Of a DNA stretch of 64,000 nt, positions 61,822 to 64,000 are shown piece by piece. The stretch is taken from assembly GCF_000521865.1 (NCBI RefSeq), contig NZ_JAME01000005.1, positions 1 to 64,000 on the forward strand, read 5' to 3'. A program made the translations under genes and the position numbers. Source of the stretch: Roseivivax isoporae LMG 25204 (lineage in GTDB: Bacteria; Pseudomonadota; Alphaproteobacteria; Rhodobacterales; Rhodobacteraceae). Each line of letters begins with the position of its first letter. The first letter of the stretch is position 1. The notes under the pieces are model-generated. The model made no database searches. It saw nothing but the letters and a program-made list of their open reading frames with translations, and was not told where the DNA came from.

Positions 61822-61905
61822 GCGCGCGGACCTAAGCCTGCCCGCCACCTGCGCAAGCCCGCCCCCGCGTTGCCCTTTCCGGGACGGCGTCGTAGAGGGC
61901 GGGAC

Positions 61906-63006
61906 ATGTCGTCGCACGGACATCTCCTCCGCCTCGCCCTCACCCTGTTCTTCCTCGCGCTGGGCGGCGCGGGCGGCGCGCTCGCCGACCTTGCCAGGCT
62001 GCCGATGCCGTGGCTCCTCGGCAGCCTCGCAGTGACCGCGGTGGCCGTCGGCACGCTGCGGGCGCCGCCCCTCGCCGCCTACCGCTTTCCGCAGGAAATC
62101 CGCGCGGCCTTCGTCGCGCTCATCGGCGTGATGATCGGCACGCAGGTGACCCCGGAGCTGTTCCGCGATCTCGCCACGCTGCCTTACACGCTCGTGGCGC
62201 TCGCCCTCTTCGTGGTGCTGGCCCATGCGGGAAACACGCTGATCTTCCAGCGGATCGGCGGCTATGACCGCGCCACCGCGTTCTATTCGGGCACGCCCGG
62301 CGGGCTCATGGAAAGCATCGCCTTCGGCGAGGGCGCGGGCGCCGACGTGCGGCTCCTGACGATGCAGCAATTCCTGCGGATCATCCTCGTCATCACGCTC
62401 GTGCCGACGGCGGTGTCGATCTGGACGGGCGGGCCCGTGGGCAGCGCGGCGGGCGTCGTGCCGGGGGCCGAACTCGGCCCGGTCGAGGTGCAGGACCTCG
62501 CCGTGATCGTCGCGGCGGCGGCGGCCGGGCTCTGGATCGCGCGGTTCATCCACCTCCCGGCGGCGCAGATCATGGGGCCGCTCCTGCTGTCCGCGGTCCT
62601 CACGCTCACCGGCCGGGTCGACCTGCACCTGCCGTTCTGGCTGATCGCCACCGCGCAGGCGGTGATCGGCGTCGGCCTCGGCATGCGGTTCGCCGGGGTG
62701 ACGGCGCGCATGGTGGGCCGCTGCCTGTGGCTGTCGATCCTGTCGGTGGCGTTCATGCTGGCGCTCGGCTCGGCGCTCGCGATGGCGCTCTGGCAGCTGA
62801 CCGGCATGGGGCTCCTGCAGCTGCTCCTGAGCTTCGCGCCGGGCGGCGTGACCGAGATGTCGGTGATCGCGCTCGGGCTCTCGGCCAGCCCCGCGCTCGT
62901 CAGCCTGCACCACGTGCTGCGGATCCTGATGACCGTGGCCGAGCTTAGCGTCGCCTCGCGGCTTCTCGGCCTGCGCGGACCCGAGGCCCGGGAAGAAGCC
63001 GACTGA
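61906..63006 (+). CDS. AbrB family (ammonia monooxygenase-like) membrane protein
   Basis: A 366-residue protein with about ten membrane segments arranged as two AbrB duplication units. RLPMPWLLGSLAVTAVAV near residue 27 and the second copy LPAAQIMGPLLLSAVLTLTG near 218, plus the two FYSGTPGGLMESIAFGEGAGAD and SFAPGGVTEMSVIALGLSASPA segments, show the repeat. The family is often misnamed ammonia monooxygenase; it is a putative transporter or regulator of unknown substrate. A bidirectional terminator follows. Confidence 0.88.
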   Translation: MSSHGHLLRLALTLFFLALGGAGGALADLARLPMPWLLGSLAVTAVAVGTLRAPPLAAYRFPQEIRAAFVALIGVMIGTQVTPELFRDLATLPYTLVALALFVVLAHAGNTLIFQRIGGYDRATAFYSGTPGGLMESIAFGEGAGADVRLLTMQQFLRIILVITLVPTAVSIWTGGPVGSAAGVVPGAELGPVEVQDLAVIVAAAAAGLWIARFIHLPAAQIMGPLLLSAVLTLTGRVDLHLPFWLIATAQAVIGVGLGMRFAGVTARMVGRCLWLSILSVAFMLALGSALAMALWQLTGMGLLQLLLSFAPGGVTEMSVIALGLSASPALVSLHHVLRILMTVAELSVASRLLGLRGPEAREEAD

Positions 63007-63025
63007 CACTATCCCCCGGATGCGG

Positions 63026-63057
63026 AAACGCCCCCGCGGCAACCCGCGGGGGCGTTC
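63026..63057. terminator. Bidirectional terminator between the AbrB-family gene and ubiK
   Basis: AACGCCCCCGCGG (63027-63039) and CCGCGGGGGCGTT (63044-63056) form a perfect 13-bp stem with a 4-nt loop, flanked by short A and T runs on the proper sides for both convergent genes. Confidence 0.8.
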
Positions 63058-63083
63058 CTGTTCCGTCCGATCCGGCCGAAAGC

Positions 63084-63329
63084 TCAGCCCTGACCCTTCT
63101 CCAGCGCGTCGAGGCGCGCCTTCAGCGCGTCGTTCTCCTCGCGCGCCTTCTGGGCCATGGCGCGGACCGCGTCGAATTCCTCGCGCGTGACGAAGTCGCG
63201 GTCGGCGAGCCAGCGGTCGATCATGCCCTTCATCGCCGTCTCGGCCTCGGCGCGGGCCCCCTGCGCCACGCCCATCGCGTTGGTCATGAGCTGGCTCAGG
63301 TCGTCGAATACCCGGTTGCGCGTCTGCAT
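63084..63329 (-). CDS. ubiK: Ubiquinone biosynthesis accessory factor UbiK
   Basis: An 81-residue protein of the BMFP/UbiK family: NRVFDDLSQLMTNAMGVAQGARAEAETAMKGMIDRWLADRDFVTREEFDAVRAMAQKAREENDALKARL, an amphipathic helix followed by a C-terminal coiled coil that trimerises. UbiK assists the Ubi complex in ubiquinone synthesis. Divergent from lgt. Confidence 0.9.
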   Translation of the reverse strand: MQTRNRVFDDLSQLMTNAMGVAQGARAEAETAMKGMIDRWLADRDFVTREEFDAVRAMAQKAREENDALKARLDALEKGQG

Positions 63330-63415
63330 GGCGGTCTCCGTTGTGTTACCTCGGTCTATATGGCCCCTCGGCCCGCCGCTCTCAAGGTTGACTTCCCCCC
63401 GCGACCGCCACAGAC

Positions 63416-64000
63416 ATGCCGTCGATGCTTGCCGCGATCCCGTTCCCGCCCCTCTCTCCCGAGCTCTTCACCGTCTCGATCGGCGGCCTGGAGTTCGCGC
63501 TGCGCTGGTATGCGCTGGCCTACATCGCCGGCATCCTGATCGGCTGGGCGCTGGCCGTGCGCGCGGTGCGCCGCCCGACGCTCTGGCGGAACGACACCGC
63601 GCCCATGCGCCCCGAGGATGTCGAGGCGCTGATGACCTGGGTGGTGCTCGGGGTGATCGTCGGCGGGCGGCTCGGCTTCGTTCTGTTCTACCAGCCGGCC
63701 TACTACCTCGCCAATCCGTGGCAAATCCCGATGATTTGGCAGGGCGGCATGGCCTTCCATGGCGGGCTCATCGGCGTCACGGTCGCTTTCCTGCTGTTCT
63801 GCCGCCGGATCGGCGCGCCGGTCCTGCCGACCGCCGACATGATGGCGCTGGCAACGCCGCCGGGGCTCCTGCTCGGGCGGCTCGCGAACTTCGTCAACGC
63901 CGAGCTCTGGGGCCGGCCGACCGACCTGCCCTGGGGCGTGATCTTTCCGGGCGACCTCGCGCAGGCCTGCGGCCAGGCCGCGGGCACGCTCTGCGCGCGT
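63416..64000 (+). CDS. lgt: Prolipoprotein diacylglyceryl transferase, partial
   Basis: At least 195 residues of Lgt, running off the window end. It transfers diacylglycerol to the lipobox cysteine of prolipoproteins in the inner membrane. Visible features are several membrane segments, the [15 protein letters not shown] segment near residue 30, [18 protein letters not shown] near 81, [11 protein letters not shown] near 112 and the signature [24 protein letters not shown] near 155, containing the essential Arg and Asn/Glu residues. Start ATG 63416; an ATG three codons later is an alternative. Confidence 0.95.
   Translation, partial: MPSMLAAIPFPPLSPELFTVSIGGLEFALRWYALAYIAGILIGWALAVRAVRRPTLWRNDTAPMRPEDVEALMTWVVLGVIVGGRLGFVLFYQPAYYLANPWQIPMIWQGGMAFHGGLIGVTVAFLLFCRRIGAPVLPTADMMALATPPGLLLGRLANFVNAELWGRPTDLPWGVIFPGDLAQACGQAAGTLCAR

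Overview
The window is a very GC-rich chromosomal segment from an alphaproteobacterium, almost certainly of the Rhodobacteraceae/Paracoccaceae group. Evidence for this is the PHA cluster phaZ/phaC/phaP/phaR, a tRNA-His lacking the usual extra 5' G, an RpoH with a canonical RpoH box, a RibBX-type riboflavin enzyme, and several small protein families typical of that group (DUF2842, DUF6476, DUF6324). Genes are densely packed on both strands. There is no rRNA operon, CRISPR array, insertion sequence or recognisable prophage.

Layout. 1-4.5 kb: an acidic low-complexity protein (partial), thiamine diphosphokinase, DUF2842, purA and secG. 4.6-6.4 kb: pyrG. 6.4-7.05 kb: an AT-richer island with only a truncated-looking ORF. 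7-10.9 kb: a Cys/His-rich secreted peptide, a polysaccharide deacetylase, a DUF2306 membrane protein, cutA, rlmJ and two TerB-like proteins. 11-19.5 kb: a polar amino-acid ABC transporter followed by two glutamine-synthetase-like ligases, a class I glutamine amidotransferase and a FAD amine oxidase, which resembles a gamma-glutamyl-polyamine (Puu-type) catabolic locus; a short recurring intergenic element occurs three times here. 19.6-20.8 kb: a DegT-family aminotransferase. 20.8-26.1 kb: the polyhydroxyalkanoate locus phaR, two phasins, phaC and divergent phaZ, with four CTGC-N3-GCAG sites matching the known PhaR operator. 26.2-31.1 kb: an oxidoreductase, rpoH with a heat-shock-type promoter, an RluA-family synthase divergent from DUF6476, tRNA-His, a GNAT enzyme, DUF6324 and MmcB. 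31.3-33.4 kb: an unfamiliar coupled pair, a coiled-coil membrane protein and a membrane-anchored ClpP-like protein. 33.8-36.7 kb: an orphan anti-sigma factor and ribBX-ribH-nusB. 36.7-39.6 kb: rlmB, tRNA-Tyr, a small orphan protein and a secreted hydrolase. 39.6-42.4 kb: an arsenic operon (arsR-arsC fusion, acr3, arsH). 42.6-44.7 kb: a PAS/HWE histidine kinase with an overlapping response regulator. 44.7-50.6 kb: a giant indolepyruvate oxidoreductase with a divergent Lrp regulator, then a FAD oxidoreductase and an SMP-30 family gene. 50.8-57.4 kb: a three-gene transglutaminase / ATP-grasp-alpha-E / DUF2126 operon, probably making or breaking an unknown peptide. 57.5-64 kb: a small membrane protein under a TetR-like operator, tRNA-Gly, a large secreted repeat protein, a lipoprotein, a histone-deacetylase-like enzyme, an AbrB-family membrane protein, ubiK and the start of lgt.

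The best candidates for undescribed biology are the 31.3-33.4 kb membrane/ClpP-like pair, the 50.8-57.4 kb peptide-ligase-like operon, the recurring hairpin plus CCAAGAAGAAG element, and the regulatory DNA: PhaR sites placed precisely relative to promoters, and an RpoH-type promoter with an inverted repeat in front of rpoH. Function assignments rest on reading motifs by eye; no database search was run.
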